In this document: piece by piece, positions 22,537 through 34,309 of the stretch
Layout of the letters: each line of letters starts with the position of its first letter
How positions within the stretch are numbered: position 1 is the stretch's first letter
From: Yersinia aleksiciae
GTDB taxonomy: Bacteria > Pseudomonadota > Gammaproteobacteria > Enterobacterales > Enterobacteriaceae
Direction: 5' to 3'
NCBI RefSeq assembly: GCF_001047675.1
Contig: NZ_CP011975.1
Span: forward strand, 2,706,073 to 2,770,072
Length of the DNA: 64,000 bases
Notes under the pieces: model-generated
Told to the model about the DNA's origin: nothing
What the model saw: only the letters and a program-made list of their open reading frames with translations
The model's database searches: none
Translations under genes and position numbers: made by a program

Positions 22537-23355
22537 TTATTCTTGCGGTGTCGATTGGGCTGAAAGCCAGTTCGCCAGCTTGCAGTACTGTGCTACCGAA
22601 ATGTTCTCTGCCCGCAATATCGGGTCAATGCCTAATTCGATTAACTGCTCAGCAGTGAATAGATCACCTAAGCTGTTACGCACCGTTTTTCTGCGTTGGT
22701 TGAATGCTTGCGTGGTAATACGGGTAAGCATACGCACATCACCCACCGGGTTTGGCATGTTTACATGTGGAATCAAGCGCACCACGGCCGAATCAACTTT
22801 CGGGGCTGGAGTAAATGCAGTTGGCGGTACTTCCAACACGGGGATAACGTTGCAATAGTATTGCGCCATTACGGTCAAACGGCCATAAGCTTTACTGTTA
22901 GGCCCTGCAACCAAGCGGTTAACGACCTCTTTTTGTAACATGAAATGCATGTCACGAATAGCATTAGTATAGCTGAAAAGATGGAACATCAGCGGGGTGG
23001 AGATGTTGTATGGCAAGTTACCAAACACCCGCAATGGCTGCCCAGCAAGCTCTGCCAATTCAGCGAAATTAACCTTCATCGCATCTTGTTGATGGATGGT
23101 GAGCTTGTCTTTCAACTGAGGATGGCTAGCCAGTCGAGCGGCTAAATCACGATCCAGCTCGATCACCGTCATACGATCCATCCGTGCTGCGACTGGCTCG
23201 GTTAGTGCACCTAAACCGGGGCCGATCTCAACCACCGCTTCACCGGGAACGGGGTGGATAGCAGAGACAATGCTGTCGATGACAAACTGATCGTTTAAAA
23301 AGTTTTGTCCAAAGCGTTTGCGGGCAAAATGCCCTTGGTGGACTCTATTATTCAT
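22537..23355 (-). CDS. rsmA: 16S rRNA dimethyladenosine transferase
   Basis: A 272-residue enzyme (KsgA); E. coli has 273. It dimethylates A1518 and A1519 of 16S rRNA late in 30S maturation. The SAM-binding motif is [13 protein letters not shown] and the catalytic motif is NLPYNIS; the N-terminal KRFGQNFL segment contacts RNA. Loss of the E. coli enzyme gives kasugamycin resistance. Its start overlaps the end of pdxA by eight bases. Confidence 0.98.
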   Translation of the reverse strand: MNNRVHQGHFARKRFGQNFLNDQFVIDSIVSAIHPVPGEAVVEIGPGLGALTEPVAARMDRMTVIELDRDLAARLASHPQLKDKLTIHQQDAMKVNFAELAELAGQPLRVFGNLPYNISTPLMFHLFSYTNAIRDMHFMLQKEVVNRLVAGPNSKAYGRLTVMAQYYCNVIPVLEVPPTAFTPAPKVDSAVVRLIPHVNMPNPVGDVRMLTRITTQAFNQRRKTVRNSLGDLFTAEQLIELGIDPILRAENISVAQYCKLANWLSAQSTPQE

Positions 23356-24343
23356 TGCTGTTATTTATCATTTTAATGGCTAAGTTTAATGCCGTAATGA
23401 AACTGCCGACATCGGCAGATCCAGTTGCGGCGAGTTCTAAAGCGGTACCGTGATCCACCGAGGTACGGATAAAAGGCAAACCGAGAGTGATATTGACGGC
23501 GCGGCCAAATCCTTGATATTTAAGCACCGGTAGCCCCTGATCATGGTACATCGCGAGCACTGCATCGGCGTGTTGCAGATATTTGGGCTGAAATAGAGTA
23601 TCTGCGGGGAGAGGGCCGATAAGGTTTATCCCCTGCTGACGTAATGCATTCAGCGCAGGAATAATAGTATCGATCTCTTCATGGCCCATGTGACCCCCTT
23701 CACCCGCATGAGGATTAAGCCCACAGACATAAATCTGTGGCTGCTTAATGCCAAATTTGGTTTTCAGGTCATGATCAAGAATAGTGATGACTTCGTGCAG
23801 GCTGGCCTGAGTGATGGCTCCAGGTACGGCCAACAAAGGTAGATGAGTGGTTGCCAGAGCAACTCGTAGCTCTTCTGTTGCCAGCATCATCACCACCCGC
23901 GGGCAGAGGCTGCGGTCAGCAAAGAACTCGGTATGCCCGATAAAAGGGATACCGGCGTCATTGATAATGCTTTTTTGTACCGGGCCTGTCACCAGTGCGG
24001 CAAATTCGCCGCTTATCGCGCCATCACAGGCTTTTGCCAAGGTTTCCACAACATAGTGGCTGTTATTGACATCAAGCTGACCTGGTGTCACTTCGGCCGC
24101 TGTTTTCACGGGCAAAATAGTGAGAGTACCCGCTTGTTGTGCCTGCGCTGGCTGACCGTGCTGATACTCACGTAGCTGCAAAGGCAAATTTAGCTGGCTG
24201 GCACGTGCAAGTAGCAAGGCCGGATCAGCGCACACCACTAACTCAACAGGCCAATCCTGTTGAGCCAGGGCGACGACTAAATCCGGCCCAACCCCGGCAG
24301 GCTCGCCGGGGGTAATGACAATACGATTATTGTGGTTGTGCAT
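23348..24343 (-). CDS. pdxA: 4-hydroxythreonine-4-phosphate dehydrogenase
   Basis: A 331-residue enzyme; E. coli PdxA has 329. It oxidises 4-phosphohydroxy-L-threonine in pyridoxal phosphate synthesis. Metal and substrate-binding segments are visible: [34 protein letters not shown] and [16 protein letters not shown]. The ATG at 24343 fits the family N-terminus; another ATG at 24352 is possible and would add three residues. The start lies inside the end of surA, so the genes are coupled. Confidence 0.97.
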   Translation of the reverse strand: MHNHNNRIVITPGEPAGVGPDLVVALAQQDWPVELVVCADPALLLARASQLNLPLQLREYQHGQPAQAQQAGTLTILPVKTAAEVTPGQLDVNNSHYVVETLAKACDGAISGEFAALVTGPVQKSIINDAGIPFIGHTEFFADRSLCPRVVMMLATEELRVALATTHLPLLAVPGAITQASLHEVITILDHDLKTKFGIKQPQIYVCGLNPHAGEGGHMGHEEIDTIIPALNALRQQGINLIGPLPADTLFQPKYLQHADAVLAMYHDQGLPVLKYQGFGRAVNITLGLPFIRTSVDHGTALELAATGSADVGSFITALNLAIKMINNSNE

Positions 24344-25631
24344 TACTACCATCAAGAATTTTTACGTAAGCAGCAGCACGCTGCTCTTGCATCCAGGTTT
24401 GCGCTTCTTCAGCGAACTTACGGCTAAAGAGCATACGATACGCACGATCTTTCTGCGCGGCATCAGTTTTATCGACCTGACGGGTATCGACAACCTGAAT
24501 TAAGTGCCAGCCGAAAGAGGAGTGAACCGGTGCGCTGATTTCGCCTTTTTGCAGTTTCATCAATGCATCACGGAACGCAGGATCATAAATGTCTGGTGAT
24601 GCCCAACCCAGGTCACCCCCTTGCACCGCAGAACCTGGGTCCTGAGAGATCTCTTTGGCAATATTGGCGAAGGTTGTTTTTCCGCTTTTAATGTCAGCCG
24701 CTGCAGCGGTTAACTTAGCGCGCGCCTGATCGTCAGTCATGACGGGTGAGGGTTTAAGCAAGATGTGACGCGCGTGAACTTCAGTCACGGAAACCGTTTT
24801 ATCTGCACCGCGGATATCATTCACTTTCAGGATATGGAAGCCAACACCAGAGCGGATAGGGCCAACCACATCACCCTTGTTTGCAGATTGCAATCTTTCA
24901 GCAAACAGTGAAGGCAGTTCCTGCAATTTACCCCAGCCCATCTGGCCGCCTTTCAGCGCTTGAGAGTCAGCGGAGTTGGCGATAGCCAATTTACCAAAAT
25001 CAGCGCCACCTTTAATGTCGGATACCAATTTGTTCGCTAATTCTTCTGCCTGATCAACTTGCTGCTGAGATGGATTCTCTGGCAGCGGGATCAAAATGTG
25101 GCTGAGGTTTAGCTCGGCATCACCACTGGTTTGGTTACCAATCTGTTTGGCCAGCGATTCAACTTCCTGCGGCAGGATGGTGATCCGGCGGCGCACTTCG
25201 TTGTTACGCACTTCGGAAGTCAGCATCTCTTTGCGGATCTGCTCGCGGTAAGTGTCGTAATTCAGACCATCTGCCGCTAAGCGACTGCGCATTTGGGCAG
25301 GTGTCATGCGGTTTTGTGCCGCAATATCCGCAATGGCTTTGTCTAGCGCTTCGTCACTGACGGTAATGCCCATTTTATTAGCCATCTGCAACTGGATACT
25401 ATCCATAATCAGACGTTCAAGAATCTGATGGCGCAGCGTTGCATCGTCCGGAACCTGTTGCCCGGCCTGCTGTGCATTCAGCTTCACTGACTGTAACAGG
25501 CCATCGACGTCACTTTGCAGAACGACGCCGTTATTGACCACGGCGGCAACTTTATTAATTTCTTGTGGTGCTGCGAACGCGGTATTGGCACAGACAACCA
25601 ATCCGAGAATAAGCGTTCTCCAGTTCTTCAT
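24327..25631 (-). CDS. surA: Periplasmic chaperone/isomerase SurA
   Basis: A 434-residue protein with a cleavable signal peptide (hydrophobic core [14 protein letters not shown], residues 7-20). It escorts outer-membrane proteins across the periplasm to BAM. After the N-terminal chaperone domain come two parvulin PPIase domains starting near [11 protein letters not shown] and [10 protein letters not shown], then the short C-terminal helix. It lies immediately downstream of lptD, whose product is one of its clients. Confidence 0.98.
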   Translation of the reverse strand: MKNWRTLILGLVVCANTAFAAPQEINKVAAVVNNGVVLQSDVDGLLQSVKLNAQQAGQQVPDDATLRHQILERLIMDSIQLQMANKMGITVSDEALDKAIADIAAQNRMTPAQMRSRLAADGLNYDTYREQIRKEMLTSEVRNNEVRRRITILPQEVESLAKQIGNQTSGDAELNLSHILIPLPENPSQQQVDQAEELANKLVSDIKGGADFGKLAIANSADSQALKGGQMGWGKLQELPSLFAERLQSANKGDVVGPIRSGVGFHILKVNDIRGADKTVSVTEVHARHILLKPSPVMTDDQARAKLTAAAADIKSGKTTFANIAKEISQDPGSAVQGGDLGWASPDIYDPAFRDALMKLQKGEISAPVHSSFGWHLIQVVDTRQVDKTDAAQKDRAYRMLFSRKFAEEAQTWMQEQRAAAYVKILDGSNAQPQ

Positions 25632-25698
25632 ACCTTTTCCATTTATGTAATCCGCTTTTGCGGGTTAAAATTCACTGTATTCAGTGTGTTACACAGTA

Positions 25699-28062
25699 TC
25701 AGAATGCACTTTGATAAGGCAGAATACCTGAGCGCAGCATTTGTGCAGTCCCCAGGCTATGGTCACTACTCAGACCCCGTAACTCGATGTTAAAACTGAT
25801 TGTGTTATCGTATTTACTGGCTTCATTTTGTGAGTTCCAGCCAGTGATTTTACGCTCATAACCCAAGTTTATCGCCCAACAACAGGTGTTGTATTGTACG
25901 CCAAGGAGCTGGCTGGCGGGCTGATTGGCTTTGGTATCGTAGTAATAAGATCCTACCAACGCCCAGCGGTCGGCAATTGGCCAACTGGCAGTAGCACCAA
26001 CCTGAGATATACCCTGCTGATAACCGGGACTTTTCACGTTAGATACTGCTGCCTGAATATATTCAGGGCTGGCATAGCGATAATTCAATTGAATCATACG
26101 CTCTGAGTCCTTCCTATACTCCATTACCGCGTTACCTAGGGTTAAATTCCCTAAACGAGTATCATACTGCGCACCACCTTTCAGACCAAACTGATCGCTG
26201 ATTCGCCAGAATGTGTCGCCAGCCCAAACAAGGCTACCGGTATCATCACTGTTATCAATCGTTTCGCTATTACCTGTACGCGAACGGCTGAAGTAATAGA
26301 TTTGACCCACAGAAGCATTAAAACGTTCAACCAGTGCATCATCATATATGCGGGTGGTTAAACCGGTGGAGACCTGATTCGCAGACGCGATGCGGTCTAG
26401 TCCACTATAGGTACGGTCACGGAACAGGCCAGAGTAGTCCGACTGCATCAACGTGGTGTCGTAAATATAGATATCATCCTGATTCCGGTAAGGAACGTAG
26501 AGATATTGTACGCGCGGTTCTAGCGTTTGGGTGAAGCCTTCGCTCCAATCCATTGGCCGATCAAATACTACTTTGCCATCAACTTTAAATTGCGGCATCA
26601 CTCGATTTACCGAGTCTTTTAGATCAGGGGCCGTTTCAGCGTTATTCGCACGGGAATAATAGCTGGCGAAACCCGTCGGGATATCTTGCTGGTAATGGGT
26701 CGCCAATAATTTGGCTTCGGTATTCAAGCTACCCCAGCCATTGGACAGTGGCAGGTTAATTGAAGGTTCAATATGGAAACGGCTGGCTTCCGGATTCTCT
26801 GGGTTAACACTGGTGAATTTGGCGGCTTGACCATAGACATGCAGGTCAAACGGGCCGACATCATTTTTGTAGTAGTTCATATCCAGCTGTGGCTGGGCGC
26901 GGTAAGCATTGCTATTACCGGCGTCAGTGAACACCTGGAACTGTTTGGAGGCCAAGGTGGCATCCCAGTTCTGGTCGGCATAGCCAACGCTGAATATTTG
27001 CGTGGCATAGCCATCCGTGGTCGAACCATATCGCGACGTTAAATCGGTGAAGTAATCCGGATCACTCACGCGGGTATAGTTGACGTTGAAACGCCAGACT
27101 TTATCCATCACACCGGAATGGCCCCAGTAGTATAACCAGCGCGTGGAATCGTTATCAGTACCATCAGTGCCATGATATAAACGGTCACTCGGCAACCAAT
27201 CTAACGCCATGGTACCTGAGCCAGGTGCCAGCAAGTAGCGGAACTCATTTTGCCACTGCAACCCACGCCGCTCCATATAGTGCGGGGTAATGGTTGCATC
27301 GAAGTTAGGCGCAATATTCCAGTAGTACGGCAGCATAAATTCGAGGCCGTTGTTACTGGTGTATTTAGCGTTAGGGATCAGAAAACCTGAACGACGTTTG
27401 TCGCCGATCGGCAACTGCATGTACGGGCTGTAGAACACCGGTACTTTGCCAATTTTAAAACGGGCATTCCAGATTTCGGCCACTTCTTCTTCGCGGTCAT
27501 GTATGACTTCTGAACCCACGACGCTCCAGCTATTATCACCCGGCAGGCAGGAGGTAAAAGTCCCGTTTTCCAGAATGGTATAGCGATTCTGACCACGTAA
27601 TTTCATCAAATCTGCATCACCACGCCCCTGACGACCCACCATCTGATATTTACCTTTATCCATATCAGTGTCTTTGGTATTCAGGTTTGACCAGCCTTTC
27701 GGGCCTTTTAGCTTGATTTGCGGATCGTCATAATTAACATCGCCAGTGGCGGTGACAGTACGCACCGGGATAGCTTCACCGGTTTTTTGTACTTGTGTCA
27801 GCTCAACCTGATTGGCGGTTAGCGTGCTATTACCTTGCTGGACAACAACATTGCCAGTGAACAGCGCGCTATCCGGGTAATTAGCTTCGGTTTTATCCGC
27901 ATTAATGCGGACCGGGAGCTGATTCGGATCGCCCGTGACCAATGGCTGATCATAGGTAGGTACACCGAGCATACATTGCTCAGCAAGGTCAGCCAGCGAT
28001 TGCTGGCTATATAGTGCCGTCCATATCAATGTGGCCAGCAGTGTTGGGAATCTTTTTTTCAT
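25699..28062 (-). CDS. lptD: LPS-assembly outer-membrane protein LptD
   Basis: A 787-residue protein; E. coli LptD has 784. It forms the outer-membrane translocon with LptE that inserts lipopolysaccharide into the outer leaflet. A signal peptide ([20 protein letters not shown]) precedes the periplasmic jelly roll and a 26-strand barrel. The four cysteines needed for its disulfides are visible in [16 protein letters not shown] and the adjacent pair [12 protein letters not shown] at 28062 is preferred over one at 28098, which would place charged residues before the signal. It is the first gene of its operon, divergent from djlA. Confidence 0.98.
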   Translation of the reverse strand: MKKRFPTLLATLIWTALYSQQSLADLAEQCMLGVPTYDQPLVTGDPNQLPVRINADKTEANYPDSALFTGNVVVQQGNSTLTANQVELTQVQKTGEAIPVRTVTATGDVNYDDPQIKLKGPKGWSNLNTKDTDMDKGKYQMVGRQGRGDADLMKLRGQNRYTILENGTFTSCLPGDNSWSVVGSEVIHDREEEVAEIWNARFKIGKVPVFYSPYMQLPIGDKRRSGFLIPNAKYTSNNGLEFMLPYYWNIAPNFDATITPHYMERRGLQWQNEFRYLLAPGSGTMALDWLPSDRLYHGTDGTDNDSTRWLYYWGHSGVMDKVWRFNVNYTRVSDPDYFTDLTSRYGSTTDGYATQIFSVGYADQNWDATLASKQFQVFTDAGNSNAYRAQPQLDMNYYKNDVGPFDLHVYGQAAKFTSVNPENPEASRFHIEPSINLPLSNGWGSLNTEAKLLATHYQQDIPTGFASYYSRANNAETAPDLKDSVNRVMPQFKVDGKVVFDRPMDWSEGFTQTLEPRVQYLYVPYRNQDDIYIYDTTLMQSDYSGLFRDRTYSGLDRIASANQVSTGLTTRIYDDALVERFNASVGQIYYFSRSRTGNSETIDNSDDTGSLVWAGDTFWRISDQFGLKGGAQYDTRLGNLTLGNAVMEYRKDSERMIQLNYRYASPEYIQAAVSNVKSPGYQQGISQVGATASWPIADRWALVGSYYYDTKANQPASQLLGVQYNTCCWAINLGYERKITGWNSQNEASKYDNTISFNIELRGLSSDHSLGTAQMLRSGILPYQSAF

Positions 28063-28246
28063 ACGCGGTTTTGGTGTTCCGTCATCGGGGGGCATCATGC
28101 CGGCAAACGGTCTGAGACTATATTACTCATCACAGTTGCGCTAGTGTTAAATCCGGCCGCTTACACGTCTCGCTGTTAGGCGCTGAGCTGAATGCCGAGT
28201 ATGATAATGCAAATTTTGACTGACGGCATGATGAATTGAGGAGTAT

Positions 28247-29080
28247 ATGCAGTATTGGGGAAAACTGCTCGGTCTGGTACTGGGTTTAATGTCAGGTACT
28301 GGTTTCTGGGGTGTGGTACTGGGGTTGCTTGTCGGCCATATGGTAGACAGGGTGCGAAGCACGAAGCGCCGCGGCTATTTTGCCGATCAACAAACACGAC
28401 AATTAATTTTTTTCCGCGCCACTTTTCAGGTTATGGGACATTTGACCAAGGCCAAAGGGCGAGTGACGGAGGTTGATATTCAGCTTGCCAGTCAATTGAT
28501 GGATAGAATGCAATTGCATGGCGAGGCCCGAGCAGCGGCGCAGCAAGCCTTCCGTGAGGGGAAAGAGAGTGGATTCCCGTTGCGTGAAAGATTGCAGGAG
28601 TTACGTGGCGTATGCTTTGGTCGCTTTGATTTAATTCGGATGTTTCTGGAAATTCAGTTGCAGGCCGCTTTTGCCGATGGTTCATTGCATCCGAATGAGC
28701 GGCAGGTGCTGTATGTCATCGCTGAAGAACTGGGGATCTCCCGTGGTCAGTTTGATCAGTTCCTGAGCATGATTGAGGGTGGTCGCCAGTTTGGTGGACA
28801 CGGCGGATGGCAGGGTCAGCAGGGGGGATACTCTCAAGGTGGCTACCAGCAAGCGTCGAATGGCCCAACACTGGAAGATGCCTGTAAAGTGCTGGGGGTG
28901 AGTAGCACTGACGACAGTGTGGTCATCAAACGTGCTTACCGCAAGTTAATGGGGGAGCATCATCCAGATAAATTGGTGGCGAAAGGTTTGCCGCCAGAAA
29001 TGATGGAGATGGCAAAACAAAAAGCCCAAGAAATTCAAGCTGCGTATGATTTGATTAAGCGCGAGAAGGGATTTAAGTAA
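28247..29080 (+). CDS. djlA: DjlA, membrane-anchored DnaK co-chaperone
   Basis: A 277-residue type III membrane protein. One N-terminal transmembrane segment (about residues 5-32) contains several Gly residues. A TerB-like helical domain and a Gly/Gln-rich linker ([17 protein letters not shown]) follow. The J domain at the C-terminus carries HHPDKL, the HPD motif that engages DnaK. In E. coli DjlA works with DnaK and influences colanic acid synthesis. It is divergent from lptD, as in E. coli. AGGAG precedes the ATG. Confidence 0.96.
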   Translation: MQYWGKLLGLVLGLMSGTGFWGVVLGLLVGHMVDRVRSTKRRGYFADQQTRQLIFFRATFQVMGHLTKAKGRVTEVDIQLASQLMDRMQLHGEARAAAQQAFREGKESGFPLRERLQELRGVCFGRFDLIRMFLEIQLQAAFADGSLHPNERQVLYVIAEELGISRGQFDQFLSMIEGGRQFGGHGGWQGQQGGYSQGGYQQASNGPTLEDACKVLGVSSTDDSVVIKRAYRKLMGEHHPDKLVAKGLPPEMMEMAKQKAQEIQAAYDLIKREKGFK

Positions 29081-29101
29081 GCTTGGCTGATTTCATCTAA
29101 A

Positions 29102-29310
29102 AGATGCCTGTTTTCAGGCATCTGAGCTTATTGACAAAGTGCCAGAGGCGGAGAGAACAGGCAGATCGTAAAGACGCCGTAAAATCATCCCTGATGGCTC
29201 GAGCCGCGCCCTCCCTGGCGCGGACGCTTTACTCTTCCGCCGGTCCTCACCGTTCCCGAGCGAGTCATCGGGGTTTGTCAACGGTCTGAGATGCCTATTT
29301 TCAGGCATCT
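29102..29310. repeat. Palindromic MITE-like element between hairpin copies
   Basis: A 151-base core (29131-29281) is bounded by TTGACAAA and TTTGTCAA and contains further stems, for example CCGCGCC ctccct GGCGCGG. On each side is a near-identical hairpin, AGATGCCTG tttt CAGGCATCT (29102-29123) and AGATGCCT attttc AGGCATCT (29289-29310). The left copy is preceded by AAAA and the right is followed by TTCTCT, so they can serve as terminators for the minus and plus strands. The size and palindromic make-up fit the small palindromic repeats known in yersiniae. Copy number cannot be judged from one window. Confidence 0.65.
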
Positions 29311-29348
29311 TTCTCTCCAGGTAATGATTTAAAAGCACATTAGAATAT

Positions 29349-30344
29349 TTACAATTGAGTTATTATCGCTGGGCTGAGAATCAGTATGGGTTCCGCAATA
29401 TCAAGCCAATTGACATTTATCATGCCATCTTGTGGGGTATAAAAGGTTGCCATTGCCGTAGGCAATGAATTTTGAGCTTCTGAATCAGCTGAACAAACAC
29501 TATTATCTGCTGTTATTAGCGCAGGGACATATTGGTGATGTGCTTCTTTAATATTATCAAAACTGACCTTGGAATCATTTAGCCCCGCTTTATTTTTCTG
29601 CTGTGGGACATAAGCGCCAAGCTTGCTATAAAACGTTTTTGAATCCAAAGCCCCAAAAGATACGTCACGTTGATATATTATATCATCATCAATAGAAATT
29701 TTAATTAAGGGGTGATCGCGATGCATAATTATCTCAATGGTGAGGTGGTAATATTCATCTAACCCGATTCTCTTTAACGATTTCTCCTCATGATTATAAG
29801 ATTTATCACCCAGCTTCGTAGAGTCATAATCAGGATTAACGGTGTTTACTGCCGCGACTAGCATGCCATCTTGTTGGATATGTAGCGAGAATGGGGGGCG
29901 GTCAGCACCCCATGTTTTCATACTGCCACCCAGTTCTCTCACTTGGAATAGAACGAGATCTTTATGTATTGATTTTGCTTTAAAATCAAATTCATATATT
30001 GATTCTGCTGCAACTGTAATGGGTTTGAAGTTAGAGATCTCCGCACGATAGTTACCCTGTTCTTTGGGTAAGTAAAACGTGATGTCATTATCACCTGATT
30101 CGTGCTTTGGCTGGATAGTGATATGTTGTGATTCTAGTGCTTTGGTACTTTCTTTGGTTCTTTCCGTGCTGGTTGTGGTTCTTTTGGGATGCCAGTTTTG
30201 TGTATTAGTGTTCATGCTGACCGAATATCCCGATAATGCCTTTACATTACTTTGATCAAATCTATGTATATGGCTTCTGATTTTTTCTCCTTTAAGGAGG
30301 ACGTTTTTTTCAGGGTTTTCAGTACAGGCTGTTGCAGTAGACAT
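29349..30344 (-). CDS. Jelly-roll protein, polysaccharide-lyase-like
   Basis: A 331-residue protein, not recognised as a named gene. The middle (about residues 85-270) reads like a heparin-lyase/PL14099-type beta jelly roll: ITFYLPKEQGNYRAEISNF, VLFQVRELGG, PPFSLHIQQDGMLVAAVNT, YYHLTIEIIMHRDHPLIKIS and KLGAYVPQQ match the order of conserved strands in that fold. There is no signal peptide or membrane segment. The first 80 residues are polar, rich in Thr, Ser, Lys and Asn, and look disordered. The C-terminal 60 residues are unassigned. AAGGAA lies 9-10 bases upstream of the ATG. The gene is clearly more AT-rich than djlA and rluA on either side, a sign of transfer. The lyase activity is inferred from fold only; it may be just a carbohydrate-binding protein. 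Confidence 0.6.
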   Translation of the reverse strand: MSTATACTENPEKNVLLKGEKIRSHIHRFDQSNVKALSGYSVSMNTNTQNWHPKRTTTSTERTKESTKALESQHITIQPKHESGDNDITFYLPKEQGNYRAEISNFKPITVAAESIYEFDFKAKSIHKDLVLFQVRELGGSMKTWGADRPPFSLHIQQDGMLVAAVNTVNPDYDSTKLGDKSYNHEEKSLKRIGLDEYYHLTIEIIMHRDHPLIKISIDDDIIYQRDVSFGALDSKTFYSKLGAYVPQQKNKAGLNDSKVSFDNIKEAHHQYVPALITADNSVCSADSEAQNSLPTAMATFYTPQDGMINVNWLDIAEPILILSPAIITQL

Positions 30345-30506
30345 AATAATATTCCTTCATTTCATCAGTGTTCGATGGAATATTATTACTCGGCTTACTA
30401 TCTCATTATTGTTTTATGTTCTTAAATATATTATTTCTAATGGTTAACGTCATATTTAAAAGCCATAAGCACAATTAAAAAGAAATATCCTAAAAACTAA
30501 TAAATA

Positions 30507-31160
30507 TCAAAACTCTGCTTCACATTTAAAATGCATCACCGTGCCAAACTCTGGGTGAGTAATACATAATTCCTGTGCATGTAACTGCAACCGAGGTGCC
30601 ATTGCTTTGGCTTCAGGATGGGCATAGAAGCCATCGCCGAGGATCGGATGACCTATCGCCAGCATATGGACCCGTAACTGATGTGAGCGACCTGTGATGG
30701 GGGATAACTTCATTCGAGTGCTGCCATCCGGGTCCCGCGATAGCACCAGATACTCAGTTTGTGCTGACTTCCCAGTTTCATAGCAGACTTTCTGTTTTGG
30801 CCGATTTGGCCAATCGCAGATTAAAGGTAAGTCAATTAGGCCCTCATCTTGTGCCAGATGGCCCCATACTCGAGCGATATACGTTTTTTTCGGCTCACGC
30901 TCACGAAATTGGCGCTTAAGTTCGCGCTCAGCGGCCTTGGTCAACGCCACAATAATCACACCACTGGTTGCCATATCTAGCCGATGAACAGATTCAGCCG
31001 TCGGATAATCGGCCTGAATACGGGTCATGACACTGTCTTTATTCTCTGGCGCGCGACCGGGTACGGAGAGCAATCCGCTCGGTTTGTTGACCACCATAAT
31101 GTGCTCATCTTGATACAGGATATGCAGCCAAGGATCACGTGGGGGATTATAGGGTTCCAT
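30507..31160 (-). CDS. rluA: rRNA/tRNA pseudouridine synthase RluA
   Basis: A 217-residue enzyme; E. coli RluA has 219. It makes pseudouridine at position 746 of 23S rRNA and at position 32 of several tRNAs. The catalytic Asp is in the RluA-family motif VHRLDMATSGVIIVA. Further signatures are VNKPSGLLSVPG and GRSHQLRVHMLAIGHPILGD. It lacks an S4 domain, as is usual for RluA. It lies downstream of rapA; between them is a hairpin at 31230-31251 (AACCGGG / CCCGGTT) without a T-run. Confidence 0.97.
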   Translation of the reverse strand: MEPYNPPRDPWLHILYQDEHIMVVNKPSGLLSVPGRAPENKDSVMTRIQADYPTAESVHRLDMATSGVIIVALTKAAERELKRQFREREPKKTYIARVWGHLAQDEGLIDLPLICDWPNRPKQKVCYETGKSAQTEYLVLSRDPDGSTRMKLSPITGRSHQLRVHMLAIGHPILGDGFYAHPEAKAMAPRLQLHAQELCITHPEFGTVMHFKCEAEF

Positions 31161-31264
31161 TTTTTATTCCAAAAAAATTCCAGAAAGTCATTAATGGGGG
31201 ATCCGTAGAGCAAAACCCCGCTGGAGGAAAACCGGGCGTCCGATCCCGGTTCTCACTCTTGGGA

Positions 31265-34171
31265 TTACTGGTGAGTGACCACCACCAAGCGAATCGCGTC
31301 TAAACGCCAGCCCGCTTGATTTAGACTTTCCAGTACCAATTTACGGTTATGTTCCAGTGCTTCCAGCTCATCATCACGAATATTGGGGTTAACCGCTTTC
31401 AGGGCTTCCAAACGTGCCAGTTCAGCACTCAACTTATCGTCAGCTTCGTGCTTAGCGGCATCAATTAACAGCTGTGCTTGCTCTGCAACCAGTACCTCTG
31501 CCTGCTGCAACATGGTGTGAACCTCTTGCTGCACCGCATTGACCAGCTTGCTGGAGGTGTGGCGGTTAACTGCATTCAACTGGCGGTTAAAGGTTTCGAA
31601 TTCAACCTGTGCCGCCAGATTGGTGCCGTTACGATCCATCAGCATCCGCACCGGAGTCGGTGGCAAGAAACGAGTCAGTTGCAGGTGTTTCGGCGCTTGC
31701 GCTTCGACCACATAAACCAACTCAGCTAGCAAGGTGCCAACAGGCAATGCTTTGTTTTTCAACAAAGAAACGGCGCAGCTGCCGGTGTCGCCAGACAGAA
31801 TCAGATCCAGACCATTGCGGATGATCGGATGTTCCCAACTGACAAACTGAGCATCTTCTCGCGACAGTGCTTGTTCGCGATCAAAGGTGACGGTACAACC
31901 ATCTTGCGGCAGCCCAGGGAAGTCAGGTACCAGCATATGGTCAGATGGCGTCAGCACGATCAGGTTATCACTGCGATCTTCTTGATTGATCCCAACAATA
32001 TCGAACAAGTTAAGGGCAAAACTGACCAAATTGACGTCATTATCTTGATCCGAAATGATCTGCGCCAACTCCTGCCCATGCTCGCCGCCGTTGGAGTGCA
32101 TCTCCAGCAGACGGTCGCGGCCTTGTTCCAACTGAAGTTTCAGCTCTTCATGTTGCTGACGGCAAGTGTGGATAAACTCATCCAGCCCCTCTTGTTCATT
32201 CGGGGTCGCCAGATAGCCAATCAATGTTTGATAGCCGGTGTCATAAATGGTGCGACCCGTCGGGCAGGTGTGCTCGAAAGCATCCAACCCTTCGTGATAC
32301 CAGCGTACCAGCACCGCCTGCGCGGTATTTTCCAGATAGGGCACCATGATTTGGATTTCGCGGTTCTGGCCGATACGATCCAGACGGCCAATACGCTGTT
32401 CCAGCAAGTCTGGGTTGAACGGTAGATCGAACATCACCAACTGGCAGGCGAACTGGAAGTTACGCCCTTCGGAACCGATTTCAGAGCAGAGTAGTACCTG
32501 CGCGCCATCTTCTTCAGAGGCAAAGTAGGCAGCGGCACGGTCGCGTTCAATCAGCGACAAACCTTCATGGAACACTGCGGCGCGGATAGCTTCTCGCTCA
32601 CGCAGCACTTGTTCGAGCTGCAATGCCGTGGCAGCTTGTGCACAGATAACCAGCACTTTCTCGCCACGATTGGCAATCAGATAGTTAAGCAGCCACTCAA
32701 CCCGAGGGTCGAAGTTCCACCAAGTGGCATTTTCACCTTCAAACTCCTGATAGATCTGCTCCGGATAAAGCATATCTTTGGCGCGCGCTTCCAGTGTTTT
32801 CTTGGCACCCATGATGCCCGACACTTTAATCGCTGTTTGGTACTGAGTCGGCAATGGCAGCTTAATCTGATGCAACACGCGGTGCGGGAAGCCCTTCACC
32901 CCATTACGGGTGTTACGGAACAAGATCCGGCTGGTGCCGTGTCTGTCCATCAGCATAGTCACCAACTCTTTACGGGCGGCTTCGCTGTCTTCACTTTGGC
33001 TATTAGCGGCTTTCAGCAGTGGCTCAATATCTTGTTCAGCAATGAGTTCGCCCAACAGATTCAGCTTATCGTCAGCCAAGCGCTCGCCACCCAGCAGCAG
33101 TGTCACGGCATCAGCGATCGGGCGATATTTCTGCTGCTCATTGATGAACTCTTCGTAGTCATGGAAGCGATCAGGATCGAGCAAACGCAAGCGAGCAAAG
33201 TGGCTCTGTTGGCCCAATTGCTCAGGAGTTGCGGTTAACAGCAAGACGCCGGGGATATGTTCAGCCAATTGCTCAATGACCTGATATTCACGGCTCGGCG
33301 CCTCTTCGCTCCACGCCAGATGGTGTGCTTCATCCACCACCAGCAGATCCCAAGCGGCATCCGCCAACTGTTCCAAACGCTGCTTATTGCGGCGTACAAA
33401 ATCCAGTGAGCAGATCACCATTTGTTCGGTTTCAAACGGGTTGGTGCTGTCTTGCAAGGCTTCGGAATAGCGGCTGTCATCAAACAGCGAGAAGCGCAGA
33501 TTGAAGCGGCGCAACATCTCAACTAACCACTGATGTTGCAGGCTTTCTGGCACCACAATCAGTACGCGCTCAGCACGGCCCGCCAGCAGTTGCTGGTTGA
33601 TAATCATCCCAGCTTCGATGGTTTTACCCAAGCCCACTTCATCGGCCAGTAATACGCGCGGTGCATGGCGCTGTCCCACTTCATAAGCGATATGTAGTTG
33701 GTGTGGGATCAGGCTGGCACGGACGCCACGCAGGCCGCTCCATGGCAAGCGGAACTGCTCACTTTGATACTTACGGGCACGGAAACGCAGGGCAAAACGA
33801 TCCATGCGGTCGATTTGGCCAGCAAATAATCGATCCTGTGGTTTGCTAAAAGTCAGTTTGCTATCGAGCAACACTTCACGCATTGAGACGCCGGTCTCTT
33901 CTGTATCCAGACGGGTGCCAATATAGGTAATCAGTCCGTTTTCGTGCGTCACATCTTCCACTTTCAGCTGCCAGCCTTCGTGGTGAGTGATGGTATCGCC
34001 CGGATTGAACATGACGCGGGTGATTGGCGAGTCATTTCTGGCGTAAAGGCGGTTTTCACCGGTTGCGGGGAACAGTAAGGTGATCATGCGTACGTCGATG
34101 GCAACGACAGTACCTAATCCAAGTTCGCTTTCTGTGTCGCTGATCCAGCGTTGACCAAGTGTAAAAGGCAT
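31265..34171 (-). CDS. rapA: RNA polymerase-recycling ATPase RapA
   Basis: A 968-residue Swi2/Snf2 protein, exactly the E. coli length (HepA). It binds RNA polymerase and uses ATP to release stalled post-termination complexes. The N-terminal Tudor-like domains ([17 protein letters not shown]) precede the ATPase lobes with Walker [18 protein letters not shown] box [30 protein letters not shown] and motif [14 protein letters not shown]. rluA follows on the same strand. Confidence 0.98.
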   Translation of the reverse strand: MPFTLGQRWISDTESELGLGTVVAIDVRMITLLFPATGENRLYARNDSPITRVMFNPGDTITHHEGWQLKVEDVTHENGLITYIGTRLDTEETGVSMREVLLDSKLTFSKPQDRLFAGQIDRMDRFALRFRARKYQSEQFRLPWSGLRGVRASLIPHQLHIAYEVGQRHAPRVLLADEVGLGKTIEAGMIINQQLLAGRAERVLIVVPESLQHQWLVEMLRRFNLRFSLFDDSRYSEALQDSTNPFETEQMVICSLDFVRRNKQRLEQLADAAWDLLVVDEAHHLAWSEEAPSREYQVIEQLAEHIPGVLLLTATPEQLGQQSHFARLRLLDPDRFHDYEEFINEQQKYRPIADAVTLLLGGERLADDKLNLLGELIAEQDIEPLLKAANSQSEDSEAARKELVTMLMDRHGTSRILFRNTRNGVKGFPHRVLHQIKLPLPTQYQTAIKVSGIMGAKKTLEARAKDMLYPEQIYQEFEGENATWWNFDPRVEWLLNYLIANRGEKVLVICAQAATALQLEQVLREREAIRAAVFHEGLSLIERDRAAAYFASEEDGAQVLLCSEIGSEGRNFQFACQLVMFDLPFNPDLLEQRIGRLDRIGQNREIQIMVPYLENTAQAVLVRWYHEGLDAFEHTCPTGRTIYDTGYQTLIGYLATPNEQEGLDEFIHTCRQQHEELKLQLEQGRDRLLEMHSNGGEHGQELAQIISDQDNDVNLVSFALNLFDIVGINQEDRSDNLIVLTPSDHMLVPDFPGLPQDGCTVTFDREQALSREDAQFVSWEHPIIRNGLDLILSGDTGSCAVSLLKNKALPVGTLLAELVYVVEAQAPKHLQLTRFLPPTPVRMLMDRNGTNLAAQVEFETFNRQLNAVNRHTSSKLVNAVQQEVHTMLQQAEVLVAEQAQLLIDAAKHEADDKLSAELARLEALKAVNPNIRDDELEALEHNRKLVLESLNQAGWRLDAIRLVVVTHQ

Positions 34172-34309
34172 AAATTATCGGCTCGATTTTTTTGTTGGAC
34201 AGTTATGAGTAGAAAAGTGTTTGTCTGTGTGATTGATGCGAATTTTGGCAAGGGCGCTATGGTAATGGAAGGAGCGCGCGGCGTCACCTGTAAAACAGCT
34301 GAATTACGA

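Noticed and set aside
29104-29289. Short plus-strand frame across the palindromic repeat after djlA
   Set aside because: It is created by the repeat sequence itself and has no coding character.
31829-32425. 198-codon plus-strand frame inside rapA
   Set aside because: Fully antisense to the well-conserved RapA gene and shows no protein motif; it is a shadow frame of a GC-biased gene.
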